A DNA stretch of 64,000 bases from NCBI GenBank assembly GCA_019745555.1, contig JAIESX010000002.1:124001-188000 (forward strand), given 5' to 3'. This document shows positions 63,702-64,000 of the stretch, piece by piece. A model generated the notes under the pieces. It saw only the letters and a program-made list of their open reading frames with translations. It ran no database searches and was not told where the DNA came from. Each line of letters opens with the position of its first letter. Within the stretch, counting starts at the first letter, position 1. The stretch is from Burkholderiaceae bacterium (GTDB taxonomy: Bacteria > Pseudomonadota > Gammaproteobacteria > Burkholderiales > Burkholderiaceae_C). Made by a program: the position numbers and the translations under genes.

Positions 63702-64000
63702 CTATGGATGGGCCATGCCCTGGTGTCGCAACAGGGCGTCCAGGCTGGGTTCACGCCCGCGAAACGCCTTGAAGGACTCGAGGGCCGGGCGGCTGCCGCC
63801 GGCCTCCAGGATGGCCTGCCGGTATTTTCGCCCGGTTTCCACGTTCGGCAAGCCCTTGTTACCCGCGGTTTCCTCGAAAGCCGCGTAAGCGTCCGCGCTG
63901 AGCACCTCGGCCCATTTGTAGCTGTAGTAGCCGGCCGCATAGCCGCCGGCGAAGATGTGGCTGAAGGTGTGCGGCGTGCGGCTCCAGGCCGGCGGACGCA
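63702..64000 (-). CDS. prlC: M3-family oligopeptidase A, C-terminal end
   Basis: The frame is open at the right edge of the window, so only the last ~98 codons are seen. They read HTFSHIFAGGYAAGYYSYKWAE followed by VLSADAYAAFEE in two parts and end in ALLRHQGMAHP, matching the C terminus of oligopeptidase A (thimet oligopeptidase family, zinc metallopeptidase). The HExxH site lies outside. The gene is truncated only by the window edge. Confidence 0.9.
   Translation of the reverse strand, partial: RPPAWSRTPHTFSHIFAGGYAAGYYSYKWAEVLSADAYAAFEETAGNKGLPNVETGRKYRQAILEAGGSRPALESFKAFRGREPSLDALLRHQGMAHP

Overview
The window is a dense, GC-rich stretch of bacterial chromosome with no intergenic gap longer than about 190 bases. 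Gene content and order point to a betaproteobacterium of the order Burkholderiales, most like Comamonadaceae: a cbb3 oxidase operon followed by ccoG, a short FixH, an FNR-type regulator and hemN; a betaproteobacterial isc operon; an intracellular PHA depolymerase with a Cys nucleophile; and a propionate-type mutase/carboxylase operon. Family assignments come from motifs and gene order read directly from the sequence; no database search was possible.

Layout. (1) 1-6452: tail of the cbb3 oxidase operon (ccoO end, ccoQ, ccoP), its assembly genes (ccoG, a FixH-like protein, a small Cys-tailed membrane protein), an oxygen-sensing FNR regulator, hemN with an FNR box in front, and a TauE/SafE-like membrane protein. 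(2) 6493-22147: a type II PKS/FAS-like aryl polyene (APE) cluster. It has a plus-strand part (GT2 glycosyltransferase, ACP, ketosynthase, dehydratase), a PlsC/PAP2 pair, and a long minus-strand operon: ACP, membrane protein, an adenylation enzyme fused to a NodB-type deacetylase, methyltransferase, FabA-like hotdog, LpxL-like acyltransferase, LolA-like carrier, MMPL exporter, ketosynthase, chain-length factor, hotdog and ketoreductase. No aromatic ammonia-lyase and no thioesterase are visible. (3) 22223-26551: dusA, a PAS-PAS-PAS-GGDEF-EAL protein and a GntR regulator. (4) 26660-33926: methylmalonyl-CoA mutase, its MeaB chaperone, propionyl-CoA carboxylase and an epimerase-like VOC protein, divergent from the GntR gene across an inverted repeat.

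(5) 34034-43239: mixed housekeeping and metabolism: a chemoreceptor with a C-terminal sensor-like domain, RnfB-like ferredoxin, PHA depolymerase, LigB-type dioxygenase, chalcone-isomerase-like secreted protein, TSUP transporter, patatin, MgtE-like transporter and an aromatic aminotransferase. (6) 43359-51874: uvrB, the complete iscR-iscS-iscU-iscA-hscB-hscA-fdx operon (no iscX), dnaQ, and tRNA-Val(CAC) with a terminator. (7) 51888-60030: a YdjM-like membrane protein, a secreted intradiol dioxygenase, and a TetR regulator leading a three-gene RND efflux operon, with a perfect 20-bp palindrome in the divergent promoter region. (8) 60070-64000: an LhgO-like FAD oxidoreductase, pyrD, rpiA, a secreted DUF4124-glutaredoxin protein and the C-terminal end of an M3 oligopeptidase.

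The most interesting items are the adenylation-deacetylase fusion and its implied glycolipid head-group chemistry in the APE cluster, the chemoreceptor with its sensor-like domain behind the signalling domain, a 14-bp hairpin that would bury the ribosome site and start codon of the chalcone-isomerase-like gene, an epimerase-like protein with altered metal ligands, and a recurrent arrangement of -10-like hexamers 6-9 bases before start codons that lack a Shine-Dalgarno sequence.
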